Shown: piece after piece, positions 37,198-48,282 of the stretch
How positions within the stretch are numbered: the first letter of the stretch is position 1
Layout: every line of letters begins with the position of its first letter
Assembly: GCF_021729865.1 (NCBI RefSeq)
Contig: NZ_CP063400.1
Location: forward strand, 1,922,001-1,986,000
Length of the DNA stretch: 64,000 bases
Reading direction: 5' to 3'
Source: Hydrogenophaga sp. SL48
GTDB lineage: Bacteria > Pseudomonadota > Gammaproteobacteria > Burkholderiales > Burkholderiaceae_C
Translations under genes and position numbers: made by a program
Notes under the pieces: model-generated
Database searches by the model: none
What the model saw: only the letters and a program-made list of their open reading frames with translations
What the model was told of the DNA's origin: nothing

Positions 37198-39039
37198 ATG
37201 ACCCCTCCCTCGCATGCTGAGGCCATCGACGCCAGAGTCACGACCGAGCTGGTGGACATGTTGTTTGCGGGCTCGCGCGTGGCCGTGGCCACCACCTTCA
37301 TCGGCCCGGTGCTGGTCGCCTGGCTTTTTTTGCCGCTGGTGGGGTTTTGGCTCGCGTTTGCCCCCGCCGTTGGCATCTTGTGCCTGCATGTCGAGCGGGC
37401 GCTGTTCATTGGTCGGTTCCAGCGCGCTCGCGCGCTGCCGGACTTCAAGCCAGCGCCTTGGGCGAAGGGCACGCAACATCGGCTGGCGGTCATGGGCGCG
37501 GCCATCAGCCTCTGGGTGCTGGCGGCCACGCTCACGCGCAACCCGACCGCCGTGTTCTACGCCTCGGCCCTGCCGGTGGTGCTGGCCGCCGGCAGCCTGC
37601 AATACAGCGTCTACCCCCGCACGGTGGAGCACTACCTCACGCCCATGCTGCTGGGTTGCAGCCTGCAACTGCTCTGGCTCGGTCAGGGCTACTGGGTCTC
37701 GGCGTTCTTCCTGCTCATCGCCTGGCTCACCTTGATCGCGGCCAGCCGGCGCTTTGGCAAGGCGATGCGCCACAACATCGAGCTGCGGCTGAAGAACCAG
37801 CAGCTCAACGACGAGCTGAAAGCGCAAAAGGCGGTGGTGGAGGAAGTGAGCGCGGCGAAGACCCGGTTCCTGAACGCGGCCAGCCACGATCTGCGGCAAC
37901 CTGTGCAGGCCGTGATGCTGCTCAGCGAGGCGCTGCAGGAACGCTCGGAACACCCGGACAACCTGGCCCTTCTGTCCAAGCTGCGCACCGGTGTGCACCA
38001 CTTTGCCAACTCGGTCGACGAGATCATGGACATCGCCCAGCTGGACGCGGGCAACGTGCAGGTGCAGGCCCTGCCGGTGCGGATGGTTGACCTGCTCGAT
38101 CGCCTGGAGAGCACCTACCGCGAGGTCGCAGAAGCCAAGGGGCTGGGCCTGCTCATCCGTCCACCCCGCGACGCCAGTGCCTGCGTCCACATCGACGCGG
38201 CGCTGACCTGGCGGATCGTGAGCAACCTGGTGAGCAACGCCATCCGGTACACCCGCCAGGGCACGGTGATGATCGCCGTGCGAAACGGCGGCACGCTGCC
38301 CGACAGCGACGGTGTGCCCACCCCGGCGGTTCGCCTGGAGGTCCGTGATTCGGGCGTGGGCATCGCGCCCGAGATGCAGTCCCGGATCTTTGAAGAGTTC
38401 TTTCAGGTGGACAACCTGCACCGCGATCGCCGCGAGGGCGTGGGCCTGGGGCTGGCCGTGGCGAGGCGGCTGGCGCGCTTGATGGGCCTTCGCATTGGCG
38501 TGCGCTCGCGCCCGGGTCAAGGGTCGGTGTTTTCGCTGAGCATGCCGCTGTGTGAGTTGCAGGCCCTTGGTGATGCGGCATCGAGCGCGTCACTGCCGTC
38601 GATCAACGGCCTCCGGGTGCTGGTGGTGGACGACGACACCGCCTCGCGGGAGGCCACGCTCGCGCTGCTGGCGTCGTGGAACGTTCAGGCGGTGGGTGCG
38701 GGTACCGCCGACGAGGCCGAGGACCAGACCATGGCCATGGTCCGCCGGGGCGAAGCGCCCAACACCTTGTTGACCGACCACTGGTTGCCGGCGGCTCAGT
38801 CCAGCCGCGACGTGGACGCCCGCGTGCGCCAGGTGCTGCGACACGACCACCCGGGCAGTGCCGACACCTTGCGAACCGCCGTCCTCACGGGCGACAGCCA
38901 GCGCGAAACCCGCGAGGAGGTTCTGCGCCGGGGCTGGACCTTCTGGCAAAAACCTGTGCGCCCGCAAGCGCTGCGTCAGTGGCTCGCCCACACGGCCCTG
39001 GAAGCCACAGACACGCCGCCCGCGCCACACCCACCATGA
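37198..39039 (+). CDS. Hybrid sensor histidine kinase with receiver domain
   Basis: A protein of about 613 residues. The N-terminal 190 residues have six hydrophobic segments and form the membrane sensor. A coiled helix leads to the H box NAASHDLRQPVQ with the phosphorylated His, then an ATPase domain with NLVSNAIRYT (N), DSGVGIAPE (G1) and GVGLGLAV (G2). A C-terminal receiver has VVDDD, LLTDHWLP and a WQKPV lysine motif. This resembles the RpfC/AdeS-like group with paired LuxR regulator. The start is uncertain: ATG 37198 has no good ribosome site, and 37105 is an alternative. Confidence 0.85.
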   Translation: MTPPSHAEAIDARVTTELVDMLFAGSRVAVATTFIGPVLVAWLFLPLVGFWLAFAPAVGILCLHVERALFIGRFQRARALPDFKPAPWAKGTQHRLAVMGAAISLWVLAATLTRNPTAVFYASALPVVLAAGSLQYSVYPRTVEHYLTPMLLGCSLQLLWLGQGYWVSAFFLLIAWLTLIAASRRFGKAMRHNIELRLKNQQLNDELKAQKAVVEEVSAAKTRFLNAASHDLRQPVQAVMLLSEALQERSEHPDNLALLSKLRTGVHHFANSVDEIMDIAQLDAGNVQVQALPVRMVDLLDRLESTYREVAEAKGLGLLIRPPRDASACVHIDAALTWRIVSNLVSNAIRYTRQGTVMIAVRNGGTLPDSDGVPTPAVRLEVRDSGVGIAPEMQSRIFEEFFQVDNLHRDRREGVGLGLAVARRLARLMGLRIGVRSRPGQGSVFSLSMPLCELQALGDAASSASLPSINGLRVLVVDDDTASREATLALLASWNVQAVGAGTADEAEDQTMAMVRRGEAPNTLLTDHWLPAAQSSRDVDARVRQVLRHDHPGSADTLRTAVLTGDSQRETREEVLRRGWTFWQKPVRPQALRQWLAHTALEATDTPPAPHPP

Positions 39040-39695
39040 ACACGCTCCCGATGCACGCCATGCCAGACGAACCCGTCCTGCTGATCGCCGACGACCACGC
39101 GCTGATCCGCATCGGCTTGCGCACGCAGCTCACCCACCTGGGCCACTTTCAGGTGATCGAGGCCTGGGACCAGCCCTCGCTGCACGCCTGTGTGGCGCGC
39201 GAGCCCCGCATCGACCTCATCCTGCTCGACGTCATGATGCCTGGCAGCGAAGACCAACACTGGATCGAGTCGTTCCGCCAGCGCTTCCCGGAGCCCCGTG
39301 TGCTGTTGATCACCGGCCTGCCACTGGACCAGGTCACGCGGCGCTACCGCCATTTGCCCAATGTGCTGGGCGTCATCGACAAAAGCCGCTCGTCGGCGGA
39401 GTTGCGCAAAGCGGTGGACCTGGCGCTGGCGGGCGAACCGGTGTGGCCCAGCGCCGGCATGGTCGCGCCGGCGTATGAAAAGAAGGGCCACCTGCGGGCC
39501 GCGACCCTCACCGAACGGCAGCGGGAAGTGGCCATGCTGGTGGCCAGCGGCTTGAGCAACCGGGACGTGGCCACGTCGCTGGACCTCAGCGAGGGCACCG
39601 TCAAGAACCACATCAAGGACATCTTCCGGGCACTGGGCGTGACCAACCGCACCCAGCTCGCGTTGCGCGTCAAGCCGCCCGACGCGGGGGGCTGA
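39036..39695 (+). CDS. Response regulator, NarL/LuxR type
   Basis: A 219-residue two-domain protein. The receiver has acidic pair ADD (18-20), phosphoacceptor Asp65 in LILLDVMMP and a conserved KS lysine. The LuxR helix-turn-helix spans about 150-210 (LTERQREVAMLVASGLSNRDVA, in parts, and GTVKNHIKDIFRALG). It overlaps the hybrid kinase by 4 bases, so the two form a coupled phosphorelay. Likely targets include the divergent lipoprotein gene; this is inference. Confidence 0.9.
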   Translation: MNTLPMHAMPDEPVLLIADDHALIRIGLRTQLTHLGHFQVIEAWDQPSLHACVAREPRIDLILLDVMMPGSEDQHWIESFRQRFPEPRVLLITGLPLDQVTRRYRHLPNVLGVIDKSRSSAELRKAVDLALAGEPVWPSAGMVAPAYEKKGHLRAATLTERQREVAMLVASGLSNRDVATSLDLSEGTVKNHIKDIFRALGVTNRTQLALRVKPPDAGG

Positions 39696-39709
39696 AACTC
39701 AACCGCCGC

Positions 39710-40057
39710 TCAACGCGGGTTTTCGAAGAACACGGCGTTGGTGTAGTCGCTGATTTCGAAATACACCTTTTTCTCGCCAGCGTCCACGGCCATGTTCAGG
39801 TTTTCATCGAGCACACCGTAGCCGTAGCGGTAGGCGCGCGGCTTGCCGTCGTCGGTGCCGAGCGCGGTGCTGATCTTGTCGATCTTCAGGAAGCGGCGCG
39901 CCACCTTGTCGCCCGCATAGACCTCCAACACGCCGTTGGTGCCGGTCCAGTTCTGGATGTCGCGGCTCAGCTGGTTCTGCTGCTCCTGGGTGCAGCCGGC
40001 GAGCAGGGCCAACGCCACGGCAACGGCGCCGGTCACCTGGGCCAAAGATGTGTTCAT
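39710..40057 (-). CDS. Small hypothetical lipoprotein
   Basis: A 115-residue protein with a signal peptide and lipobox LLAGC (Cys22). The mature part has an acidic-rich helix (EQQNQLSRDIQNW) and beta-rich strands (RFLKIDKISTALG, AYRYGYGVLD, KVYFEISDYTNAVFFENP). No named family was recognised, though small lipoproteins like this occur near rlmB in related genera. Placement in outer or inner membrane cannot be told. Confidence 0.7.
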   Translation of the reverse strand: MNTSLAQVTGAVAVALALLAGCTQEQQNQLSRDIQNWTGTNGVLEVYAGDKVARRFLKIDKISTALGTDDGKPRAYRYGYGVLDENLNMAVDAGEKKVYFEISDYTNAVFFENPR

Positions 40058-40091
40058 GAAGATGCTGCCCCCTGATTGAAAAAGAAGCCGC

Positions 40092-40835
40092 TCAGCTGCG
40101 CTGGCGCAAGGCCTCGTACAGGCACACGCCGCTGGCCACCGAGACGTTGAGGCTCTCCACCGCCCCCGCCATCGGGATGCTCACCAGCTCGTCACAGGTT
40201 TTGCGCGTGAGCTGGCGCATGCCGTCGCCCTCGGCGCCCAGCACCAGCGCCACCGGCACCTTGAGGTCCACCTGGTACAGCGTCTTGGGCGCATCGTCGC
40301 TGGTGCCGATGACCCAGATGTTGCGTTCCTTCAACTCGCCCAGCGTGCGAGCCAGGTTGGTCACCATGAAATAGGGCATGGTCTCGGCCGCGCCGCTGGC
40401 CACCTTGGCCACGGTGGCGTTGATGCCGGCCGCATGGTCCTTGGGCGCGATCACCGCGTGGGCGCCCGCGCCATCGGCCACGCGCAGGCAGGCGCCCAGG
40501 TTGTGGGGGTCGGTGATGCCGTCAAGCACCAGCAGCAGCGGCGCCCTGCCCTCGGCCTCCAGGCCTTCGAGCAGCTCGTCCAGCGAGTGCACCTGTGGCA
40601 GCTCCTGCACCCGAGCTGCCACGCCCTGGTGGCCGTGGCTGCCGGCGAGCTTGGCGATGCGCAGGCTGTCGGCCTCGATCAGGCGCACGCCCGATTCTTT
40701 GGCGCGCTCCAGAAATTGGCGCATGCGCGCGTCGCGGCGGGTGGATTCGAAGTAAACCTCGACGACGGATTGGGGCGCGGTTTTCAGACGCACGCCCACG
40801 GCGTGAAAGCCGAAAAGCACTTTGGAAGAAGACAT
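40092..40835 (-). CDS. rlmB: 23S rRNA (guanosine-2'-O)-methyltransferase RlmB
   Basis: A 247-residue SPOUT enzyme. The N-terminal substrate-binding domain begins KVLFGFHAVGVRLK, and the C-terminal knot has the three TrmH/RlmB motifs: DGITDPHNLGACLRVADGAG, LVLGAEGDGMRQLTRKTCD and IPMAGAVESLNVSVASGV. It methylates G2251 of 23S rRNA in the peptidyl-transferase loop. The start is ATG 40835; the upstream frame lacks similarity. Confidence 0.93.
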   Translation of the reverse strand: MSSSKVLFGFHAVGVRLKTAPQSVVEVYFESTRRDARMRQFLERAKESGVRLIEADSLRIAKLAGSHGHQGVAARVQELPQVHSLDELLEGLEAEGRAPLLLVLDGITDPHNLGACLRVADGAGAHAVIAPKDHAAGINATVAKVASGAAETMPYFMVTNLARTLGELKERNIWVIGTSDDAPKTLYQVDLKVPVALVLGAEGDGMRQLTRKTCDELVSIPMAGAVESLNVSVASGVCLYEALRQRS

Positions 40836-40914
40836 GCGCAGATTATCCCCGCGCACCGACCTGAATGACGCCCCCGACATCCGCGTTACCCAGGGCCAAG
40901 GGATTGGCTGCGCC

Positions 40915-41604
40915 TCAGGCTGGCATCTGTTCAGCCTCGGAGGCCTGCCCTGCTTCGATGACGATGCGGCGCTCGCAGCGCTGCGCGATGGCCCGGTCGT
41001 GGGTCACGAGCACCAACGTCGTGCCCTGCTCGCGGTTGAGCTCGAACATCAGCTCCATCACCTTCTCACCCGTCGCGAAGTCCAGGCTACCCGTGGGTTC
41101 ATCGGCCAGCAGCACGGCCGGTTTCACCACAAACGCCCGCGCCAGCGCCACGCGCTGTTGCTCGCCGCCCGACAGCACCTTGGGGTAGTGCCCCAGGCGC
41201 TCGCCCAGGCCCACGCGCTGCAACATGGCGGTGGCGGCGGTGCGGGCGTCGCGCCGGCCCACGAGTTCCAACGGCAGCATCACGTTTTCCAGCGCGCTCA
41301 GGTTGCCCAGCAACTGGAAGCTCTGGAAAACGAACCCCAGCTTTTCCGCCCGCAAGGCAGCCCGCTGGTCTTCGTTGCGCGCAAAAAGGTCAACCCCGTC
41401 AATGAGCACGGTTCCGCTGGTGGGCGTGTCCAGGCCGGCGATGATGGACAACAGGGTACTTTTCCCCGAACCCGACGCGCCAACGATGGCGGCGGTCTCC
41501 CCACGGCGCAGCGAAAAGTCGATATCGCGCAAAATGGTCAGCGTGCCCGTGGAGTCGGTGACCGATTTGAACACCTGCTTCACCACAATCATGTCATCCG
41601 GCAT
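40915..41604 (-). CDS. ABC transporter ATP-binding protein (YbbA/LolD-like)
   Basis: A 229-residue ATPase with GASGSGKST Walker A, signature LSGGEQQRVALARA and Walker B VLLADEPTGSLD, plus the LolD/MacB-type Q-loop FVFQSFQLLGNLSALENV. It is divergent from and overlaps the 5' end of the tesA region. In E. coli YbbA and TesA (with YbbP) are adjacent in the same divergent layout, so this is likely the YbbA ortholog. A permease (YbbP-like) is not adjacent here; it may be elsewhere. Confidence 0.88.
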   Translation of the reverse strand: MPDDMIVVKQVFKSVTDSTGTLTILRDIDFSLRRGETAAIVGASGSGKSTLLSIIAGLDTPTSGTVLIDGVDLFARNEDQRAALRAEKLGFVFQSFQLLGNLSALENVMLPLELVGRRDARTAATAMLQRVGLGERLGHYPKVLSGGEQQRVALARAFVVKPAVLLADEPTGSLDFATGEKVMELMFELNREQGTTLVLVTHDRAIAQRCERRIVIEAGQASEAEQMPA

Positions 41605-41629
41605 CGTTTTCGCCTTGAAAGGCTCTCAG

Positions 41630-42274
41630 TTGAAACGTCGTCACTTTAACGCCCTGCTCTCCCTGCTCGCCTCGACGGGGTCATTGGCCAGCGCCCAGAC
41701 GGCGAGCAAGTCGGCGGCCGTGCTGGTGGTGGGTGACTCCCTCAGCGCCGAATACGGCCTCAAGCGCGGCAGCGGCTGGGTGCAGATCCTGCAACAACGA
41801 CTGGTGAAGGAACGCATCCCCGCCCACATGGTCAACGCCGGCATCAGCGCCGACACCTCATCGGGTGGGCGTTCACGCCTGCCCGCGCTGCTCAAGCTGC
41901 ACAAACCGGCCATCGTTGTCCTTGAGCTGGGTGCCAACGATGCGCTGCGCGGGCTGCCGCTGACCATGACACGCGACAACCTCACCGCCATGGCGCGCCT
42001 CTCGCGTGAGGCGGGTGCGCGCGTGGTGATCGTCGGCATGCAGGTGCCGCCCAACTACGGCGGCAAGTACACGCAAGACTTCCGCGAGGTGTTCAAGACG
42101 GTGGCGACCGCCGAGAAGGCAGCGCTGGTGCCCTTCCTGCTCAAGGGCGTGGCCGATCTGGCCGACCCGACCCTGCTGTTTCAGGAAGACCGCATTCACC
42201 CCAACGAGGCGGCCCAGCCCACGCTGGCCAACAACGTCTGGGCGGTGCTGGCGCCCATGTTGCCGAAACGATAA
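41630..42274 (+). CDS. tesA: Arylesterase/lysophospholipase TesA (SGNH hydrolase)
   Basis: A 214-residue periplasmic esterase. The catalytic Ser37 lies in GDSLSAEYG, ELGANDALRG holds the block III Asn and DRIHPNEAAQ holds the Asp/His pair. It hydrolyses thioesters, aryl esters and lysophospholipids. TTG 41630 was chosen because it gives a clean signal peptide (MKRRHFNALLSLLASTGSLA), with AAAGG upstream; ATG 41591 in the same frame would add 13 residues and overlap the divergent ATPase gene. Confidence 0.86.
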   Translation: MKRRHFNALLSLLASTGSLASAQTASKSAAVLVVGDSLSAEYGLKRGSGWVQILQQRLVKERIPAHMVNAGISADTSSGGRSRLPALLKLHKPAIVVLELGANDALRGLPLTMTRDNLTAMARLSREAGARVVIVGMQVPPNYGGKYTQDFREVFKTVATAEKAALVPFLLKGVADLADPTLLFQEDRIHPNEAAQPTLANNVWAVLAPMLPKR

Positions 42275-42280
42275 TCGGGC

Positions 42281-43342
42281 ATGCCCGTCCACACCCTGCC
42301 CGCAGCCGCCGCCATCCAACAGCTCGGCGATTACGACACCATCATCGACGCCCGCACCGAAGACGAGCACGCGCTCGACCATGTGCCCGGTGCCGTCAAC
42401 TGGCCCACGCTGAACAATGCCGAGCGGATCACCATCGGCACCATGTACAAGCAGGTCAACGCCTTCGAAGCCAAGAAGCGTGGCGCAGCGCTTTCGGCGC
42501 GCAACATCGCGGCTCACATCGAGCGCGAGGTGATCGACAAACCTCGCACCTGGAAGCCGCTGGTCTACTGCTGGCGCGGTGGCAACCGCAGTGGCGCACT
42601 CGCGACCATCCTCGGTGCCATCGGCTTTCAGGTGACCTTGATCGAGGGTGGCTACAAGGCCTGGCGGGCCGCACTGGTGGAAGACATTCCAGCGCAGGCC
42701 CGGAGACTCCACTACCGCGTGGTCTGCGGCCCCACCGGCAGCGGCAAGACACGCTTGCTGCAAGCACTCAGGGCGCAAGGGGCACAGGTGCTCGACCTCG
42801 AAGCCCTGGCCAACCACCGAAGTTCGGTGCTGGGTCACATCCCCGGTGTGCCTCAGCCCAGCCAGAAACGTTTCGACAGCCTGATCTGGGACGCGCTGCG
42901 CGGGTTCGACGCGGCGCGACCGGTGTTCGTCGAAAGCGAAAGCAAGAAGGTCGGAAATGTGCGCGTGCCGGACGCATTGATCGACACCATGCGCGAAAGC
43001 CCTTGCATCGACCTCGTTCTGTCAGATGACGAGCGCGTGGCGCTTCTGCTGGAGGACTACGATTTCTTTGTGAAAGACAGTGAGCACTTCTGCCAGCGGC
43101 TGGAAGCACTCACCGAGCTGCGCGGCAAGGCGGTGGTCGAGGCCTGGACCACACGGGTGCGATCGGGCCAGACACCCGAGGTTGTTCTGGAGTTGCTGAC
43201 GCAACACTATGACCCGATGTACGCGGCGTCGATCGAGCGAAATTTCAAGTGCTACCGGCAGGCGCAGCGCTGCGAGCTGATCAACCGCTCCGGTGATGCG
43301 CTCCGCGATGCAGCCGCCCACTTGATCGCATCACCTGTCTGA
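42281..43342 (+). CDS. mnmH: tRNA 2-selenouridine synthase MnmH
   Basis: A 353-residue protein. The N-terminal rhodanese domain has catalytic Cys97 in YCWRGGNRSG; the P-loop domain has GPTGSGKT (150-157). MnmH geranylates then selenates 2-thiouridine at position 34 of some tRNAs, needing selenophosphate from SelD. No selD is in the window. It starts 6 bases after tesA. Without SelD elsewhere the enzyme would stop at the geranylated or thiolated nucleoside. Confidence 0.92.
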   Translation: MPVHTLPAAAAIQQLGDYDTIIDARTEDEHALDHVPGAVNWPTLNNAERITIGTMYKQVNAFEAKKRGAALSARNIAAHIEREVIDKPRTWKPLVYCWRGGNRSGALATILGAIGFQVTLIEGGYKAWRAALVEDIPAQARRLHYRVVCGPTGSGKTRLLQALRAQGAQVLDLEALANHRSSVLGHIPGVPQPSQKRFDSLIWDALRGFDAARPVFVESESKKVGNVRVPDALIDTMRESPCIDLVLSDDERVALLLEDYDFFVKDSEHFCQRLEALTELRGKAVVEAWTTRVRSGQTPEVVLELLTQHYDPMYAASIERNFKCYRQAQRCELINRSGDALRDAAAHLIASPV

Positions 43343-43449
43343 CCAAGCCCGTCAGGTCGTCCGCCCGACCTTCGATCCGAAGGACCTCCAACCGCTCCAG
43401 CTGATCGGGTCGCCAAGGAACGTGCCCGGCAACCTGCCACCTCGAGTGG

Positions 43450-43638
43450 TCAGGCGGTGGAGCCAGGCTCGTTATTGCCTTCTGGGGAGGGCGCGTCCGC
43501 AGGGCTCTCCGCGTCGTTGCCCTCGCTTGCATCGTCGTGCGGCTTGCCAGCGGCTTTGGCTCGCAGCTTCTCTTCCTTCTTCTTTTTCTTGGCAAGTTCG
43601 CGCTGGCGTTTTTCGTATCCGTAGTTGGGAGTGGCCAA
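43450..43638 (-). CDS. Small lysine-rich conserved hypothetical protein
   Basis: A 62-residue protein. The N-terminus MATPNYGYEKRQRELAKKKK is a basic helix, and the C-terminal half is acidic and rich in Pro, Ser, Asn, thus probably disordered. Similar small proteins with the NYGYEKRQRELAKK start are familiar from Burkholderiales, recalled rather than searched. Possible RNA or ribosome binding; function unknown. It lies downstream of the metC-like gene, 31 bases after its stop on the same strand. Confidence 0.65.
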   Translation of the reverse strand: MATPNYGYEKRQRELAKKKKKEEKLRAKAAGKPHDDASEGNDAESPADAPSPEGNNEPGSTA

Positions 43639-43669
43639 GTCAGTCTTTCAAATGGTTCAGGAAGGGAGA

Positions 43670-44860
43670 TCAGGCGTTCAGCGTGGCGAGCGCCTGGGCC
43701 AGATCGGCGCGCAGGTCTTCGACGGCTTCAAGCCCGATCGCGAAGCGCACCAGGCCGCCTTTGTGCGGCCACTCCTGGGTGCGGATGGAGGAAATGTTGT
43801 AGGGCGCGCACAGGCTGATGGGGCCGGCCCAGCTCCAGCCAAGCTTGAACAGCTGCAGTTGATCGCAGAAAGCGTCGATCTGAGCCTGCCTGAAACGCTC
43901 GTCGAAGACGGCGCTGAAAAGACACGCGGCAGCCTTCGCATCACGTTGCCAGGTGTGATGTCCCGGTGATCCGGGCAAGGCCGGGTGCAACACCTGCACC
44001 ACGCCGGATTGCCCCTGCATCCAGGTCGCGAGTTCGCGCGTGGTGGTGTCTTGTGCGGCGTAGCGCAGTGCCATGGTGTTCAGGCCGCGCAGCACGAGCT
44101 CCGTGTCATTGCCGCTGACCCCGAGGCCCAGGCGCATGTGCGTCAGGAGCAACTGGTGGTGCAGGGCGTGGTCGCGCGTCACGACCGACCCCATCAGCAC
44201 ATCGGCGCCACCGCTGGGGTATTTGGTGAGCGCCTGCATGGAGATGTCGGCACCCAGCTCGAACGCATTGAAGGCAATGCCCGCACCCCAGGTGTTGTCG
44301 AGGGCCGTCAGGATGGGTCGCTCACTGGACCGGTGGGCGTTGGCCTGTTTCACGACGGCCACCAGCGCGGGCAGGTCGGGAAACTCGAGCGTGATGGAGC
44401 CCGGCGCTTCGAGCCACACCAGCCGCGTGGCCGGGCCGATCTTGGCGGCCAGGTCGGCCGGGTTCTGCGCGTCGTAGCAACGGTGCGTGATGCCCCAAGC
44501 GGCCAGCTCGACGTTGGCAAAGGCCTTGTTGGGGCCGTAGGCGTTGTCGGGGATCAGCAGCTCTTCGCCCTGCTTGAGGAACGCCATGTCCACCAGCGCC
44601 ACGGCCGAGAGGCCGCTGGGCGCCAGCACGCAATGCGAGCCGCCTTCGACGGTGGCGATGCGCTCTTCGAGGATGAAGGTGGTGGGTGTGCCGTGCAGAC
44701 CGTAGGTGTAGCCACTCTTGTCCACCCATTCTTGCGTGCGCAAGGCGTGCACGTTGGGGAAGATGACGGTCGACGCCTTGTGCACACCGGGCGCAACGGC
44801 GTCAAAGCCCTCGGGCGGGCGATAGGGATGGTGAATGAGGCGGGTGGATAACTCTGACAT
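43670..44860 (-). CDS. metC: Cystathionine beta-lyase
   Basis: A 396-residue PLP enzyme of the Cys/Met metabolism family. LDNTWGAG binds the cofactor, and the Schiff-base Lys is in MQALTKYPSGGADVLMGSV. The N-terminal TRLIHHPYRPPEGF and NAYGPN stretch match MetC-type lyases. It cleaves cystathionine to homocysteine, pyruvate and ammonia in methionine synthesis. The C-terminal region LVRFAIGLEAVEDLRADL is intact. The start is ATG 44860. Confidence 0.88.
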   Translation of the reverse strand: MSELSTRLIHHPYRPPEGFDAVAPGVHKASTVIFPNVHALRTQEWVDKSGYTYGLHGTPTTFILEERIATVEGGSHCVLAPSGLSAVALVDMAFLKQGEELLIPDNAYGPNKAFANVELAAWGITHRCYDAQNPADLAAKIGPATRLVWLEAPGSITLEFPDLPALVAVVKQANAHRSSERPILTALDNTWGAGIAFNAFELGADISMQALTKYPSGGADVLMGSVVTRDHALHHQLLLTHMRLGLGVSGNDTELVLRGLNTMALRYAAQDTTTRELATWMQGQSGVVQVLHPALPGSPGHHTWQRDAKAAACLFSAVFDERFRQAQIDAFCDQLQLFKLGWSWAGPISLCAPYNISSIRTQEWPHKGGLVRFAIGLEAVEDLRADLAQALATLNA

Positions 44861-44865
44861 CGGAA

Positions 44866-45390
44866 TCAGAGTTTCCACTTTTCGAGCAACTGCTCGGGAC
44901 GCATGCTGTCATAGCCCTCGAAGGGCTGATGGATCCAGGGATTGGTGGGCAAGAACTCCACCGAGTAGTCGGGGGTGAAGGTGGACAACTGTTTGGTCCA
45001 GATCACGGCACTGCGCAATTCTGTGATGGGTGCGTAGTTGTTCTTGAGCAGGCCGATCACGGCGTTGAGCGTGTGACCGGAGTCTGCCAGGTCGTCCACC
45101 AGCAGCACCTTGCCGGCGATTTCGCCCTTGGGGGTCGTGATGTAGCGAGCGATGTCCAGGTTGCCCTGCTGGGTACCGGCGGCCGCGCGGTAGGAGCTGG
45201 TGGACATGATGGCCAGCGGCACGTCGAAGATGCGAGACAGCACATCGCCGGGTCTCATGCCGCCGCGCGCGAGGCACAAGATGGTGTCGAACTGCCAGCC
45301 CGACTGGTGCACCTTGAGCGCCAGCTTCTCGATGAGGTTGTGGTACTCGTCGTAGGAAACGTAGAGGTGTTTACCGTCTTCGGTCAGCAT
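44866..45390 (-). CDS. Purine phosphoribosyltransferase (hypoxanthine/xanthine type)
   Basis: A 174-residue type I phosphoribosyltransferase. The PRPP loop is VLLVDDLADSGHT (95-107), and ILCLARGGMRPGDVLS precedes it. WTKQLSTFTPDY and LPTNPWIHQPFE are typical of the Gpt/HpuA-like group. It salvages hypoxanthine, xanthine or guanine to the nucleotide. Position next to purA (58-base gap) supports a role in purine recycling. ATG 45390 was preferred, as conserved sequence begins right after it. Confidence 0.88.
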   Translation of the reverse strand: MLTEDGKHLYVSYDEYHNLIEKLALKVHQSGWQFDTILCLARGGMRPGDVLSRIFDVPLAIMSTSSYRAAAGTQQGNLDIARYITTPKGEIAGKVLLVDDLADSGHTLNAVIGLLKNNYAPITELRSAVIWTKQLSTFTPDYSVEFLPTNPWIHQPFEGYDSMRPEQLLEKWKL

Positions 45391-45447
45391 GCGGGCTCCG
45401 GGTGGGGTCGGGATGTCGGGGTCATTCTGCACCAAAGTGGCAGCGGC

Positions 45448-48025
<2,578 letters not shown>

Positions 48026-48087
48026 TGTGGGGGGCTGTTAAAAACGTGATTTTACCGGGACGGCAGGACCGCCCCGGCGGACAGCAC

Positions 48088-48282
48088 TCAGGCCACCCAC
48101 CAGAGCAGCGCGCCGGCGAGCAGGCAGACGAGTCCGAAGAAACGAACCTGGCCATCGTTCAGCTTCAGCATCTCGCTGAACATGCGGCGCCAGGCGCCAG
48201 GCGCGAGGAAAGGCATCAAGCCTTCAAACACCAGGACCAGCGCGAGCGCTGGCCAGAACACATCGGCAAGCGACGTGTCCAC
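48088..48282 (-). CDS. DUF2065 family small membrane protein
   Basis: A 64-residue protein with two transmembrane segments: FWPALALVLVFEGLMPFLAP and VRFFGLVCLLAGALLWWVA, linked by the conserved GAWRRMFSEM stretch of DUF2065. It directly abuts the hflC stop. The family sits downstream of hflKC in many Proteobacteria, so it may associate with the HflKC/FtsH complex, but its function is unknown. Confidence 0.88.
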   Translation of the reverse strand: MDTSLADVFWPALALVLVFEGLMPFLAPGAWRRMFSEMLKLNDGQVRFFGLVCLLAGALLWWVA

